A stretch of 64,000 bases of DNA from Chionoecetes opilio (lineage: Eukaryota; Arthropoda; Malacostraca; Decapoda; Majidae): assembly GCA_016584305.1 (NCBI GenBank), contig JACEEZ010007147.1, forward strand, positions 1 through 64,000, given 5' to 3'. A program made the position numbers and the translations under genes. Below, in pieces: positions 35,441 to 47,896 of this stretch. The notes below the pieces were generated by a model that saw nothing but the letters and a program-made list of their open reading frames with translations, was not told the DNA's origin and did not search any database. Positions within the stretch are counted from its first letter, which is position 1, and every line of letters starts with the position of its first letter.

Positions 35441-36960
35441 TTTGCATGATAATTATAGGAGGCTTCGGTCATACATGATGCCTAGGGACATTCAGTGGGT
35501 GCAAACCACTGATGAAGCCATTGTACCACTATTGAGGCTAATTGCTAGCCATACTCCCCCCCCCGACATTCGCATATGTCGAGCCAGCTGTCCTCATGAC
35601 TGCCCTCTTCCCAGGGCTCGCCTTCCAGGACCTCTCAGCAGACCGGCGAAAGCGCTGCTAATCGTATCTCGGCGGAAAACGAGTGATGAGGACATGGGTC
35701 TGGTTACTTATGAACATAAATCTGTCGTGTTTATGATTCTATGAATAACATGGATCCTTTCAAAGCAATTGTACAATGTTGTGCACAAAGTTTTCGGTTG
35801 AAGGTGAAGGTTCCGCGGAAAAAAATTAAACATTACAAAGCGACATTAGCAGCGAGTCATGTGGAGAAAATGCTCCCTTAACCGCACTTCAAATATTGCA
35901 TCGAGGAAAACATTTAATGCTGGCCAGAGAGAAGCCTTACGACGGCGGGGAATGGCAGCAGTGGGTGGTGCACGACACGCACTAAAATCCCGAGGCATTC
36001 CATCTGATGGTCGGCAGGTACAGGAAAGACGTACTTTCTGATGCCCGTGGCCTCGATTGTCGAGGCTTATGAGTTCAACACCAAGGGACCATTGCTAGGG
36101 CATGGTCGGTCTGGCATGCAACTATTCTCCTCCAATGGAGCGACAGGCCCCCCCACCGACCCTCAAAACTTCCTTTTGTTATGGAATGAGGCACTACGGT
36201 CGGGCTAAATTTCAGTCAGAGCTGAAATGATTTTTCGGCGCTGCGCCAACATTATATGGGACGAGATTTCCATGACCATGTCGTGCCCTGAATGATCTTT
36301 GACAATGGTTGAAGTTACTGATGGCCATCGAATTTCCCTTCGGAGACAAAATTAGTGCTATTTGCTGGTGACTTATATCGTCAACTATTACCAGTGTGAC
36401 AAACGCCACATCCAGGCCTCGGTCTCCAGATAATTGTTCAAAAATTCAGACAGCATGGCCACAATTCAACCTCTCAGACTCAACAGTCAATGAGAGTGTC
36501 TGAGAGAGAGCGAATTCTCCGGAATTTGTATTGGCAGTTGGTAAGGGACTGTCGTTGGCCGCCCGAAAATACCTGTGGGTTCCATTGTCATGCCACCGAT
36601 GTCCTATGTCAAAAGAGGAATTGGTCGATTTTGTATTCGGCCCTGACGTTCCCCACAGAATCTCACCTCTCGAAGGTTCTACTTTTTCGATAGGAAACTC
36701 CGATGTGGATACGCTCGAACAAGTCGTATCACGAACAAAAAACAGCTTTCATGGAACCCAAGGTTATACTTCAGTTTGCTATAAACGAACACGGCGGAGA
36801 CTATCGACCTGCGCATATTGCATTCGAAAAGGGTGACAAACAATGCACAGTCAATAAGCCAAACTTACACGCGGAACATGTCTACAAGGATGCCCTCAGA
36901 CTAAGTCGTTTACGTCGACATGTAGGTTGTGGTTGACAAATCGTCCGACACCATTTCAAC
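35441..36960 (+). pseudogene. Helitron PIF1-like helicase, decayed
   Basis: Translating across frameshifts recovers the helicase core in order. Walker A SAGTGKTYF lies at 36011-36037. A stretch equivalent to the 'AATLL..TAHS..LPL' region follows (WHATILLQ..., RPSKLPFVME, about 36110-36205). The DEAD-like box reads IIWDEISM (36251-36274). The GD-x-RQ-x-LPV motif lies near 36364-36396. Downstream come the residues NSDSMATIQ / TVNESV and LVDFVFGPDV (about 36627-36650). A Helitron helicase unwinds DNA during rolling-circle transposition. The Rep nuclease is not found, and a stop or shift occurs about every 100 bases. The frame at 35442-35744 is open but was not assigned. Confidence 0.7.
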
Positions 36961-37560
36961 CACCTAGCGAAGGCAATCAATGATTGACGCCGTCGTTGTG
37001 TACGCCGTTACGAAATAATGATTTATATGTGGTTATTATGGCGTGCGTTGAACTTCGTCTGGTTATTAGTGGCTTACGCGTCTGGGTGACCGCCAGCCAT
37101 CATACTTCAAACCACACATCCTAAATATCCGCCGCGTCAAACCAAACCGTCGCCCGTACAACTAATATTTATATGTGGGGCTTATTTAGGGTGTGGTTGA
37201 AAAATTCGATCTGGTTATAGGGGCTACGCGTCTGTAGACCGAGCCATCAGTAATTCAAACCACATCCTAAATATCCGCCGCGTCAATAGTAACATTCGGA
37301 GTTATAAATAGCTACTGGCGAAAGTTCTCCGTAAAAAAAACTTAATGAGTGTCGGAGGGAACCGCCTAGGTCACTTGGAAGACTCCAAATTACTTATTAC
37401 AAATATAATTGTGCCTCAATAATTCACGCTTTATTATAGTGCTCTTACTAGTTTAGAGTTCACAATTATAATTATTGCCCTGGCAGGTACAAAAATTCAA
37501 TTTTTTGGCTATACTCAACCTACTTTATTTGTCCTGATACGTGGCCTACAATTATACGTA
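36961..37560. repeat. Post-Helitron region with a 150-base tandem duplication
   Basis: TTATATGTGG..TTATGGCG / TTATTTAGGG, ATTCGATCTGGTTAT, GGCTACGCGTCTG, CCAGCCATCA and CATCCTAAATATCCGCCGCG occur twice (about 37020-37145 and 37170-37290). This could be Helitron 3' sequence; a terminal CTAG hairpin was not confirmed. Confidence 0.55.
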
Positions 37561-37864
37561 GGTTTTAAGGTCTCAGGGTGCGCAGCCACGCCTGATACCT
37601 TAAACAAGCTAGTCATACAGAAAATATGGTAAAAATCTGGAACAATAACAAAAAAAAAATTCCCTAAATATTCCTTGTTCAGGACTTTTTAAAAAAACAG
37701 TCATTTCAACCTTCACAGACGTGCCCAAACACACGTCGTTGGGTTGTCCTTAAACAACTTACGCATACCAAATATATAATACTTTTTACACAACAAAATT
37801 ACGTCTTTTTCTGCTTCTTTTCCAAAAAAATAAATTTCCAATCTTACTGATACGTATCCCAACA
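37561..37864. repeat. Degenerate palindromic minisatellite relatives
   Basis: AGGTCTCAGGGTGCGCAGCC..ACCTTAAACAAGCTAG and a second weaker unit resemble the palindromic minisatellite at 28500-28926. Confidence 0.45.
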
Positions 37865-38158
37865 CACTGCGTTGGCTTGTTCAGACTACTACAGGAGAAC
37901 GAGAGAGCTGCTTGGACCGTACGTGTTGAGCGGATTATGCTGTTTTTTTTGCGATATTTGGCGTTTGTGATAGGGACCTAGACCTTAACGAGTATCCAGC
38001 CCTGAAAGCACATTTACGTTGGTAGATAAAACGCGTGGAAAAATACAGGCCAGGAAACAGGTTATTACCCGAAAAACGAGGCGCTATGTTGTATGAGAAG
38101 TGAGCTTTCTGGCGTTGCGGACTTAGGTAGGTTCTGATGAAAAATTTGAGCGGCCACA
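37865..38158. repeat. 28S-headed repeat unit, copy 2
   Basis: GCGTTGGCTTGTTCAGACTA, CAGGAGAACGAGAG, TTTTTTTTGCGATATTTGGCG, GAGTATCCAGCCCTGAAAG and GCGGACTTAGGTAGG match 27880-28170. Only the last 40-60 bases of the 28S-like region are present. Confidence 0.65.
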
Positions 38159-40490
38159 CACATTATGATTTCTTGGCTTTATGTATTGCATGAATTTTAC
38201 TTCCGCGTATACCAATGGCTCGGACTTCAAGAGCGACATCTTTTATGTTCTATACCATTTTGTCCCTACGTGTATGGTACTGTGTATATTAATGGAAAAT
38301 GTGGATTGCCAAAAAAAATTCCTGACCATAGCCTGCAAATTTGCGCGAAAATATATATCCTATTGCGATGAAACTCGGTTATAGGTCTTTCGACGATGGC
38401 GATCACGAATCTGGTCTTGTTTCGCCGCGTATTGGATTCTAAAAGCAATGTGCCTTCTAAGATTTTTTACGCCCTATAAATGCATACACACATTACTCAC
38501 CCCACTAATATACATCATTGGGGAATCTTAAATTGAATAACAAGTATTTCAATCGTCATATACACGATTATTACTCAGATAATTTTTAGTACATATTAAA
38601 TAACAAATTTCACTTTTTTGGCTGCAAAAGTCATCACAATTTTGCATCATTTGGTTTTTGTCATTTTTAAATCTAAACAGAAATATGTAATAAATAGCTT
38701 TTGTCCAGTTCTCCAACTCTACGCAATGGACAGCCGTTTAGTCCAACATGTCACGTTTCCCAGATATAAAGTTTTTTATATTTTAAGAATACATTGATGT
38801 GTGCTTCAATTATGCATGAATTCAAATCCGTGTATAACACTGGATCGGCCTTAAGAGCCTGCATCTTTATGTTATAATACTTGTCTCTTTACGTTTATGG
38901 TTAAGGTTGATATTAATGAAAAAATGTGATTTCATAAAATTTCCGAAGTTTCATTGCCTGCAGATTTTCGCCCGAAACACAATATATCCCAATTGCAGGA
39001 AACTAGATTTATAGGGCTTCTAATGAGGGGCGGTCACGAATCTGGGTTTTTTGTTTGCGATATTTGATTCTAAAAGCCAATTTCTCTCTCGTAAGCTATT
39101 TACCCCTATAAATGCAAACCAAGGATAATCAATATCCATATATTCATCCATGGGAAAATTACATTGATAATAAGTATTGATACGTCATTATAAACATTAT
39201 TACAGAGATCATTTTCACGTATTTCTATGGAAAATTAAAAATAAATATTTTCGTCTTCACGAACACAATAAGGCTACTATAGATCTGTTCTGCCATTGCC
39301 CTCCTAAAATACTAACCTTACAAGAAAATATGTCTTAATTAAAATATGCTCATTTTTGCAAAGTCCACCCAATACCAATGGAAATTACGTTCTAACATGG
39401 TCTACCATTTGAGCCTGTTTTTTTTGGTGGGAAAAAATATATACTATTCTACTCGGGTCATTTTGGACAAATAACTGTTATCCTTTAAATTAACTATACG
39501 TTCATGTCAAAACACACATTTTTTTAATTACACACGTCATCTTCGCAACGTATTATTTTTCTCATTAGCCCAACAGGCAAGCCTGGAAAATTCTTCTTCA
39601 GAAAAGCCTTTACAAGCTTTTTTTTTCAATTCATCTTCACGTGTTGAGCATGTTTAAACGGATTATATACAATTCTATTCACAATTCCTTTCCTCCGTTC
39701 CCTCGATGTGTTGAGTATTTCTCCGGCGAATAATTGCTCAAAACGCACATTTATATTACACAGGTCAATTATCTACAGATATTTTTTTTAATTACACCAC
39801 AGGCAAGCCGGGAAAATTTCTTCATCAGACACGCGTGTTAAAAGCTTCTTTTCAATACAGCATAACGTGTGGTGAATGTTTAGTCGCTTGGCAATGTATT
39901 ATTTCATTAAAAGCAGCTTGGATTATTATGAAATCAAAACCACGCATTAATTTGTTTATTTCTCAATGGATTTTTTCTGATTGCAACCACAAGGAACCCT
40001 TCTGAACCCTGTTTTCTTTTCATTAAAATGTGGGGTGCAATAACATACGGTTCTTCGGCTAATAATGTTTTAACAGTCTTCTAAGTGGGCTTTAAAAAGG
40101 CACTTCTCAAGGAAAAAATAAGCTTCATGCAAGCATCTCGATGAATTTTTTTCCAATTACACCACAGGGAGGCCCTTAAACTCATGATATTTATTCTCTA
40201 TAACGTTTTGTAAAAAACACGGTTCTGTCCATATTAATAATGTATTTCCTGTTACGCCAGCCTATTGTTCATTGTATCAGCGTAACGGTTATTGGTGTGG
40301 TTACAAGGGCACCTTCAAGTTAAAAACACGCTTACTTAATATCATTCATTTCTCAATGGATTTTTTCCTAAATTACACCACAGGGAAGCCGTTGAAATAC
40401 GGATTTTTATTCTTCAATCACATTTTGTGAAATAACACACGTGTTTCGAGATATATATATTACCGATTCCAATACGAGATATATATTATA
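38159..40490. repeat. Satellite-like array, block B
   Basis: Same order of units as 32880-35285: ACTTCCGCGTATACCA (38200), a second degenerate start near 38820, then ACACCACAGGCAAGCC-type units at about 39560, 39795, 39985, 40155 and 40375. It ends at TTTCGAGATATATATAT like block A. The two blocks are direct duplicates. Confidence 0.75.
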
Positions 40491-40869
40491 GATAACACCG
40501 GGAACAAATTTTGTTGAGTTAGTCGGACACTTGTTATTAAGTAATTTTTGGGGGCTGAATCCAAAAACTGATCTCAGTTTTTCTCTAACACGTCCAAGTT
40601 TTTAACTGTTAGGATTTTCGTATTCTTAAAAAATATGAAAAAATACTGACATAACAGTAACAGTGCTTATTTTATAAAAAAGTTTGCAAATGTAACATAC
40701 AATGAAAATGAAAGAAATAGGCATGAATAGAATGTTATTTAACAGTATCATGTTTTTAGAAAGGATAAGGCTTATAATTGTGTGCAGGTTAATGTAAAAA
40801 TTTACGTTTGTAGCTTTGTCTGGAGGTTCCACTGAGGACTATCGGTTTGAGCTCCAACAATAGTCAGCA
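40491..40869. other. Spacer without gene
   Basis: AT-rich, with no recognised feature. Confidence 0.5.
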
Positions 40870-42475
40870 TCATATGCAAATCCCATCTACCTGGTAATAA
40901 CGTTCTCCGTAACCGTCAAAATTTCGGTGAAATGCTTCACTCGCTCGTCGCTAGCAGCCACCAAGATTTTCCGGAAAGTTGGCAAGATGGCTATGCAAAA
41001 ATGTACTTTAATACTCAGTTGCAACCAAGCGTTTGCAGCTCTCCAAAGTCTGAACAATTTCTGTGTAAGTACTTCACGTGGTATTTCCAAGAAGTTCTTG
41101 ACGACGTCTTTGGAATGGATAGCCAAAGCATCTTTTCAAGGTCTGACATAGTACCGTTGAAAAGGTCACTTTGATGAGCTGTCGAATTTGTCGGACCATC
41201 CAAACACAACCGGACCTTGATTTTTCATGACAGTCCAGGAACTGCCAAGATGATGTACTTCAACACGTCGCCATTCAGTGAACAATGCTTTTTACAAATT
41301 GTTTCATGAGACCTAGTTTTATGTGCAGAGGTGGGAATATTATTTTTCTTCCTGTCAACAAGTGGCTCATGTACTAATGTTAGGATCTCCAGGTTAAGAT
41401 TCAGATATCGGAGGTCCAATTCGTCTGAAACCCAATGCTTCTCTCGAGACTCTGCTATCCCCCGATACAGAGAAAAGCAGGGATATTTGTTGTATCCACG
41501 TTGTTGGACAAGAAGGAAGGACACCATTAAGGTCAACACAGATGATACAATTGTGTTTGTCATATTGCCCCAATAACTCAAGACTCTTTACATCTCCATA
41601 TTCTTCACGAAGACAGAACGGCGAATGCCCAATAGGGGACTGCGCCAAACAATGCCATTGTGTAGAAGGACACACTCAAGCTCCGCTTTGAGCTAATCAA
41701 TAAACAATCGCCATTCATGTGGATTGTAGATTGAAAGCCCTAATTCCTTCAGTTTAAACCGGAATGTTATGGTAAAACACAAAACGCTTGCACTTCGAAA
41801 GTACTGCAGAAATGTACTTTCTCTGGTTCGAAAGTATGATAACTTCACTCCTGGTTCAAGTATGTTTTTCTCGTTCAGTCTGATTGCTGTATTTGAAGCT
41901 TTTTTGGATAGGCCCAAATCACGTGCTAATATTCATTCAACTCGTGCTGATCAAATCCACTACGAACTGAATCCTCGTGAATGTCAAAATCTGACATCAT
42001 TGCTGTCACTGCGTTCGTCAACATCACTCAGATCTTCTAGAGGAGGTAGTGTTCGAAAAACTGCACTGGAATTTCAGCTGAATGAGGCATTGTTTATAGC
42101 TGACGGTAGATTAGGATATTTATTTACTTTTATTTTTCTTGTTAAATCCTGATGTTTTCACTAAAAACAAAAGTAAACCAGTCTGTGGAATGATCTTTTT
42201 GCTCTCGCCAAAACCATGGGGATACCAAATGCCAAACTTTTCACTTGTTCCTTTGGTCCACATCCGTAATCTCTCGACACATTCTTGCACACTTGTGAAA
42301 AGGGGCCCATAGCTTGTCTTGATCACCGAGTTTCACTTAAAATATGCGAAATATGCTTGTTTGACAAATACGCTGATGCTTGCCCCTGACTTGGAATGGT
42401 GAAACTACCACATATATAGCAGAAGGAGTCAGGGTTGTTTAGGCATTTACGACGAGACGTAGCAGGAGCCAGCAT
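40870..42475 (-). pseudogene. Transposon-derived arthropod protein, single-exon, frameshifted
   Basis: The ATG at 42475 opens a minus frame with a zinc-knuckle-like start (RRKCLNNPDSFCYICGSF). Following the frame changes downstream gives WTKGTSEKFGIW (about 42250), FNKKNKSKNKYPNLPSAI (about 42135), the EWRLFID block (about 41695), IICVDLN (about 41555), QRGYNKYPCF (about 41480), HEPLVDRKKN (about 41340) and IKVHF...LPTFRKILVAASDE (about 40990-40940). This order matches a family I recognise from many arthropod and cnidarian genomes as multicopy, uncharacterised, transposon-like genes. At least six shifts or stops make it a pseudogene as read. Its reaction is unknown. Confidence 0.7.
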
Positions 42476-43059
42476 GATCTGAACAAAAGGAAATATAACC
42501 TATGTAAATAAAACACTAAGCTGGAATAGTTACAAGCTTTGAAAAACAAAAAAACAGGCATAAACGAAAATAGAAATTACAATGGTATGTTGTACAAGGT
42601 TAAGAGAAAAGCAGATAACAAATCCTCCTAATTCCTACTATCCTAGCTTTCTGTTTGCAGATATTTGATAGTACTGACCTAATTGGGAGTGCACACACCT
42701 CTCACCGCACTGTCTCAATGTGTAAACTGCACAAACAAGTTTGCAACATAGCTCTCGATGAGTCAAATCGTAATCAGCTGGCAAGTTTTACTACAGCTCA
42801 CAAGTGGAATTTTGCTTAGCTGGAGGGTAAGCGGTGGACGAAAAAATTGACGTGCTAGAAAAAAAACTGACTACAGATTTTGGAATCCGCATTCAATTTA
42901 GTCTAAATAAGCTCAAAAAATCTAACCAACAATTTTTTTTTCTTCAAAATGTTCCCCAGTGTTATCTGTGACAGTTAGATGCTTATGAGGAAAAGCAACA
43001 AAAATTAATGGTTGTACAAACACTTAATAAATCTTATTAAAAATAAATGGGCAGAATAA
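42476..43059. other. Spacer without gene
   Basis: AT-rich; no feature recognised. Confidence 0.5.
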
Positions 43060-44550
43060 TTATAATACTGTGCCATGAAATAGATCATGTACATTAACTG
43101 TCATTATCAGTGTCACTGCTGTCGCATCCAGTGCAACAAAGCACTTTATACGACTACATTTCTGATCCCTGTAAACGGCAACCAATGTAGCAAAAGTAAT
43201 GCCTTTTTTGCGCAGGAAACAGTTTCGTTGCAGACTTTCAGACAGCCACACGATATATTCTTGGACATTTGAAATTGGCCATGCTGGGAATTGTGAATGA
43301 ACTGGCAAACCTTGTTTTCACTACGTGACCAGCCAAATTAGTAAATGGTTCCAAATCTGGTTGTGGGATATGCGCTGTTTGTCAAGTATTGTTTTGTCAA
43401 GCCAGTGATGCCCCGTTGACATGCAAACATAAATGCGTCTTCGTTGTGGGGTTAGAAGTTTCAAAAGTGGGACTTATTGTTTCAGGAATCTTATGTACTC
43501 GTAAGTCTCCCAGTGCAGAGCCTTTAAAGTCATCATCCTTCTTTGTATACACAGCTACCAGCAGTTCTCTGGCTGCTGGATGACGTCTGTCGTTACAGGG
43601 CCTGGAGAGTATATTCTGCTTCTCCAAGTGCTCAGTAGCTGGGAATTTCTACCTCTCTGCGCACCTCAGCCATGTCTTTTTACTGGGGAAGAAAGAAGAA
43701 GCTGGTGATGTTCACGTCCAATCAGGTGTGATGAAGGGAAGGGATCTGCACTGTGCGGGGCCCAAATACTTGCCATCTGATGGTCGAGAGGTAGCTGGAT
43801 TGTGTGTGCGCACCAAATTTCACGGCAGTATTTAAGGAGTGTAGAAGTATAGTTACACACATTAAACGATGACTCATTTGCATAAATGATACACGTTCAG
43901 GATCCCTCTTTCTGAAAGCTGTTGATGGAATGTAGTATAATCTGTATCTGCTTCATTCTGAGTGGACTGAGCTCTGCAACTTCATTCACTGTACCTTTTG
44001 AGACCACAAACTTTCTGTTCAGTCTTGAAGCCACCACCTAGTATAGGCATGTGAACTTAATGATGATTTCAGTCTTCCATCCTGGCTCCATTTCATGCAC
44101 CAAAAAGTTCAAAAATGTGCTCTTTGTTGGCAGAAATTGGGAAAAAATCTTGTGGAGCAGGAGCAATGTATTGGTTCACTGACTTCAAAGACTTGCTTTT
44201 TCTGACTTGGCATAACTGTGTGGTGTGTGAGCTTTGGAGATGTCGGTGTCGTATCGGTCACAGCAGAAATGGGTACTGGCTGTCCATTCAGGATATCATT
44301 CAGCATGTTGTAAGGGCATCTCTTGCAATTGCTCCCAATGTCTCACCTTTATGGATGACATGGCGTACTGCCAACATAGCAACGGAAAAGAGTCACTTTC
44401 AAACTCTTGCTTTATTAGTTGAAAGGTACCAAATACCAAAAAATTCGGAAAGACTCTTCTACGGCGTTGACAGATTCCAGTTATCGGGTTCACAAGTCTG
44501 TTTCTCCTCTGTGAACCTAACTCACTTCATTCACCTTATTTAAAGCCAGT
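43060..44550 (-). pseudogene. Second FEN/XPG-like (Academ-like) transposase, heavily decayed
   Basis: Minus-strand fragments line up with the better copy at 48030-52796. CCDRYDTDISKAHTPHSYAK (about 44235-44175) parallels its VFDRYDIGASLKDKTREQR. SANKEHIFELFG (about 44120-44085) is a loop typical of the family. Next come a VVSKGTVNEVAELS block (about 44005-43965) and ELLVAVYTKKDD (about 43560). NISCGCLKVCNETVSCAKKA (about 43255-43195) and CTGCDSSDTDND (about 43120) parallel the C-terminal Cys-rich domain. Frames change every 50-100 bases. Divergence from the 48-52 kb copy is large, so it belongs to a different lineage rather than being a recent duplicate. Terminal repeats were not found. Confidence 0.5.
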
Positions 44551-45960
44551 CATCACCCATCAAAGTCACTTTCATACAATTTCTTTCGACTGAGAGCCTG
44601 GCAAAACAAAGAATAGCATGGAGCTCTATTTCGTCTGTTTGTGACATTCACGCCAGTATTCTAAGTGTACTTTCATCTAGGAACCTAACCACTTCATTAA
44701 ACTTATTTAAGCATCTATCTTCATAACAAGTCATAAAATATGGAACAATTAAAATATCGAAGAGGACCTTCCAAGCCAAGATTAATGGCGTAACCGATAT
44801 CATGTTTCATAATGTTTACCCGGGTATCTACATTTGTTCTTCTCCTGCCACACTAACACACTTCCTAGTATTGTGTCATGACCTAACTTACACGGTACTG
44901 CATTTCGAGGAGATTAATGTCCGTAGTGGGAGAGTTGTAAAGATGCCGGGAGGAAGACAGAGAAGCCATTTTATTCAAGTTGCACTGGAAATATCGGAAA
45001 CACCTCTGCAGCAATGTGGATGTGCCCAATTCAAGTTCCGAAAAACAGCTCCAAAGCGCGCGCGCGAGGACAGAATCAAATCAGATGGCACCACGGGTTT
45101 TTTCAAGATTCTTGATGCAAATACCTCGCGAGTAGGCCCCTGAATCCTCGGTCCCGTCTCGGGGAGAAGCTAGCCTGCCTTCACATGCGGGTTTACCCTG
45201 CTGCAGGACACTTACCTGGACCCGTGAATGACGTTTGGGCTTACTTATCGCTTAGTGGCCTAGACCGGTGAATGAAGGACACTTACCTGGACCCGGGTGA
45301 ACGGATTTTATGTTACTTAGAGTATTAATTGGTCATTATAACGACGTCGTACGCTCGAAACCTCGACAAGTGTAAATTGTTGTGAATCAAGAGAGCATTT
45401 CAAAACGTACCTTTGAAGGTCTCTCCCACCGTCGTTTAAACTCTTATACATTATTGCATTTGTACTCCTAAAAAACTAACGATCCTCATGCATACTCTAT
45501 AAAATGATTACATAAATATGTGAGAACATCTATATCATTTATAATCAGAATTGTAAAAAACATAAATCCTCTTCGAGATTAAAAAACATAAAAATATGAC
45601 TAAAATATGACAATACCTTATGACTATGACTTTTAAAATCACAATATAATCCCATATAATCCTGTAAAAATAAATATATTTACCACATTGACTTTTATCT
45701 ATAATATAGTATTGATGTTCCATTAGTTTAGTGGCTCTCCCATTTATGTAGCTTCTAATATATTTTGGAATCTATCGTGAATCTGCTGAGAGGCTAAAAT
45801 CAGCGTAAACAGGGGAGTTCTATCAATTTTGCCCTGACACTCAGCCCATTTACAAATATGGTGTTTGCCGTTACGTGACAGGTTGCATGCTTCTGCAGCA
45901 GACCAGAACATCTTATAGAACTGGGCAGAAGCAAACTCGCATAGGCCATCGCGCCAGAGC
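44551..45960. other. Spacer, unassigned
   Basis: A plus frame of 113 residues (44802-45143) has no recognised family. ACACTTACCTGGACCCG occurs twice (about 45208 and 45279). No RNA gene seen. Confidence 0.4.
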
Positions 45961-45961
45961 C

Positions 45962-46300
45962 TGTTGCTGCGGCACCATGGTTACTGTAAGCAAAAATAAT
46001 TTGACAGTAAATTTTACTTTTATATGAAGTTCTAGGCACTGTTTACATTTTTTATAGATTGCCAACGTGTATTAGTTTTATTGTCAACTTACGTTAGGAC
46101 GACTGCTGGTCTCTCCGTCTCTGGCTGGTTTCTCTTCCCTGGCTCATCCACCGATCTTGTGGTAAATCAGACTGCTCTGCGGCAACATGGTTACTGGAAG
46201 CAAACTAATTTGGACATTATTTTTCATTTTATATGAAGTTCTAACACTGTTTACATTTTATAGATTAACAACGTGTATAGTTTATTGTCTGTTATTAGGC
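45962..46300. repeat. Tandem duplication, about 215 bases
   Basis: GCGGCA(C)CATGGTTACTG, AAGCAAA, TTATATGAAGTTCTA, CACTGTTTACATTTT and AACGTGTAT occur at about 45968-46080 and again at 46183-46285. Confidence 0.75.
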
Positions 46301-46949
46301 TGTCCTCCCTGTTTTCACGGACAGCTCTTGCTTTTGCTCTCTCTGGGGACAGACACAGTAACTGTACCATTGCATAATGATTTTGGTAATCCCATTATTA
46401 TACTGAAAGCAGTTTAGGAACGGCCTAAAATATAGCCTTAGAACAGTAAAAAAAATACCCTCATGACTGCTTAAGAAAGCAGTATCAGAAGCAATGAAAC
46501 GGGGTTAGAAAGGAAGCCTTACAAACATCCTCAGAAAAACATACGAACGCAGTCTCGGTACAATCTGATATAGGAGTGTTAGAACAGCCTATCGAAGCAG
46601 GATTTTGGATTTTCCTTTGAAGTAATGTTTATTAACGTATAATGCTCATGTTTGATGCAATATATGTTTTGCTTGCATTCATAATGTTTATTTTTCTTCA
46701 AAGGATAGTAGTTTGAAAGCAGCAGGCAGCCTGGTGTTTGGAGCAGCAGGGAGCTGTCGAGGTGTGTGAAGTTTCCTCTCGTAACGGAAGAAGGCATCTT
46801 TGTGTAGCAGCATCACCAAACGCCGTGTGTCGAAACATAAGCTGAAAGTCCTTGCGCCACGTACTATGTATTACACACAGACTACAAGGCAACAAGACAA
46901 GACTACAAGGCAGTGTGTGTGTGGTGCAGCAGTGTGTGTGTCGCATGTG
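46301..46949. other. Spacer without gene
   Basis: No recognised feature apart from a short GTGTGTG run near 46912-46960. Confidence 0.5.
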
Positions 46950-47294
46950 TGTGTGTGCAGGCCATTATGAGGCAGCAGCTTCCTCTGACAACTGCTGCTA
47001 GGGCAGTGTATAAGGTAAAGCACAGTAGCTATTGTATAGGCTCAAACTTGCAATCAGTGATTCACAATGACGATATGTTGTTATTCCTCAGGTGCCTTGG
47101 CCTTACACAGCTTCCCATTACCACAACTTAAGCTTGTAGTGATGTGATAATATTTATTTCTCCACCTCGAATAATGTACATAGGCATGCATAAGAAGAAC
47201 AGATACCAGGTGACCAAATGGTGTCAGTAAACTGGTTGGGAATAAATAAGGTGTGTGAAGCCAGATGGTCGCCGCGCTAGGCTGCGGGCGTCAC

Positions 47295-47297
47295 TCA
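47295..47297. other. Target site duplication, left copy (TCA)
   Basis: The left flank ends CACTCA and the right flank starts TCATCACAAT (53396 onward). The empty site in the other arm (about 24430-24442, read inverted) is CACTCATCACAAT, so one TCA was duplicated. The 3-base length is the shortest that reconciles all three sequences. Confidence 0.6.
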
Positions 47298-47662
47298 TAG
47301 TCGGGTCACTTAGGGCGGAAAAAAGGCTTTCGCTTCACCTTAGGTGAAGGAAGTATTTTGAGTCTTATCCTAAGCATTTTGTGCCGCTGAATCCGAAAAT
47401 CGTAGTTGGGTCACTCGTTAGCGGTAAGTTTTCGCGCAATTTGCAATTTGGCAATTTGGCAATAAAATTGGCAATTACAAATTGCAGAATGAGAACCAGA
47501 CGTCGTAGAGACCTCGTTTTGGACTCAAATTGAAGCTTATTAAGAGTGCATAAAATGTTATTGAGTACTCCGTGGTTGTATCTGTTCGGATTACTGATCT
47601 ATAATGGAAATTAAAGATAAGTGGAAAAAAATTGGGAAAAATATAAAAGGAATAATTTTGGC
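47298..47662. repeat. Terminal inverted repeat, left
   Basis: Runs from TAGTCGGGTCACTTAGGGCG to GGAATAATTTTGGCCTTAA. Includes an internal GCTTTCGCTTCACCTTAGGTGAAG hairpin-like word and a CAATTTGGCAATTTGGCAAT run. Nearly identical to the reverse complement of 53031-53395. Confidence 0.85.
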
Positions 47663-47804
47663 CTTAAAGCCTGAGTTCTTAATAATTAAAAACTAAATTT
47701 TAATTAGTAAAAAAAGTAAAATAACAAACAATTGTTCTTAGGACACATTTAATTAACGAATTTGTGCAAGGGTGGGTACAATTATTGCGTAGAACAGGGT
47801 ATTC

Positions 47805-47896
47805 CAACTGAAAAATGCTTAGGATAAGACTCTCAAAATACTTCCTTCACCTAAGGTGAAGCGAAAGCCTTTTTTCCGCCCGAAGTGACCCGAGTT
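47805..47896. repeat. Extra inverted copy of the terminal 75-80 bases
   Basis: GCTTAGGATAAGACTCTCAAA...TTCCGCCCGAAGTGACCCGA repeats the outer tip of the terminal repeat in the opposite orientation to the left end, about 145 bases inside it. The left end can therefore form a short palindrome by itself. It may be an extra transposase-binding site or a remnant of an abortive self-insertion. Confidence 0.75.

Noticed and set aside
36531..36936. Possible endogenous-virus protein in a satellite block
   Set aside because: Upstream motifs (Walker A, DEISM, GD..RQLLPV, FVFGPDV) place the region in a Helitron helicase. No viral hallmark was seen.
44115..44543. Plus-strand frame of 142 residues
   Set aside because: It lies opposite the decayed second nuclease gene, whose minus-strand motifs explain the region.
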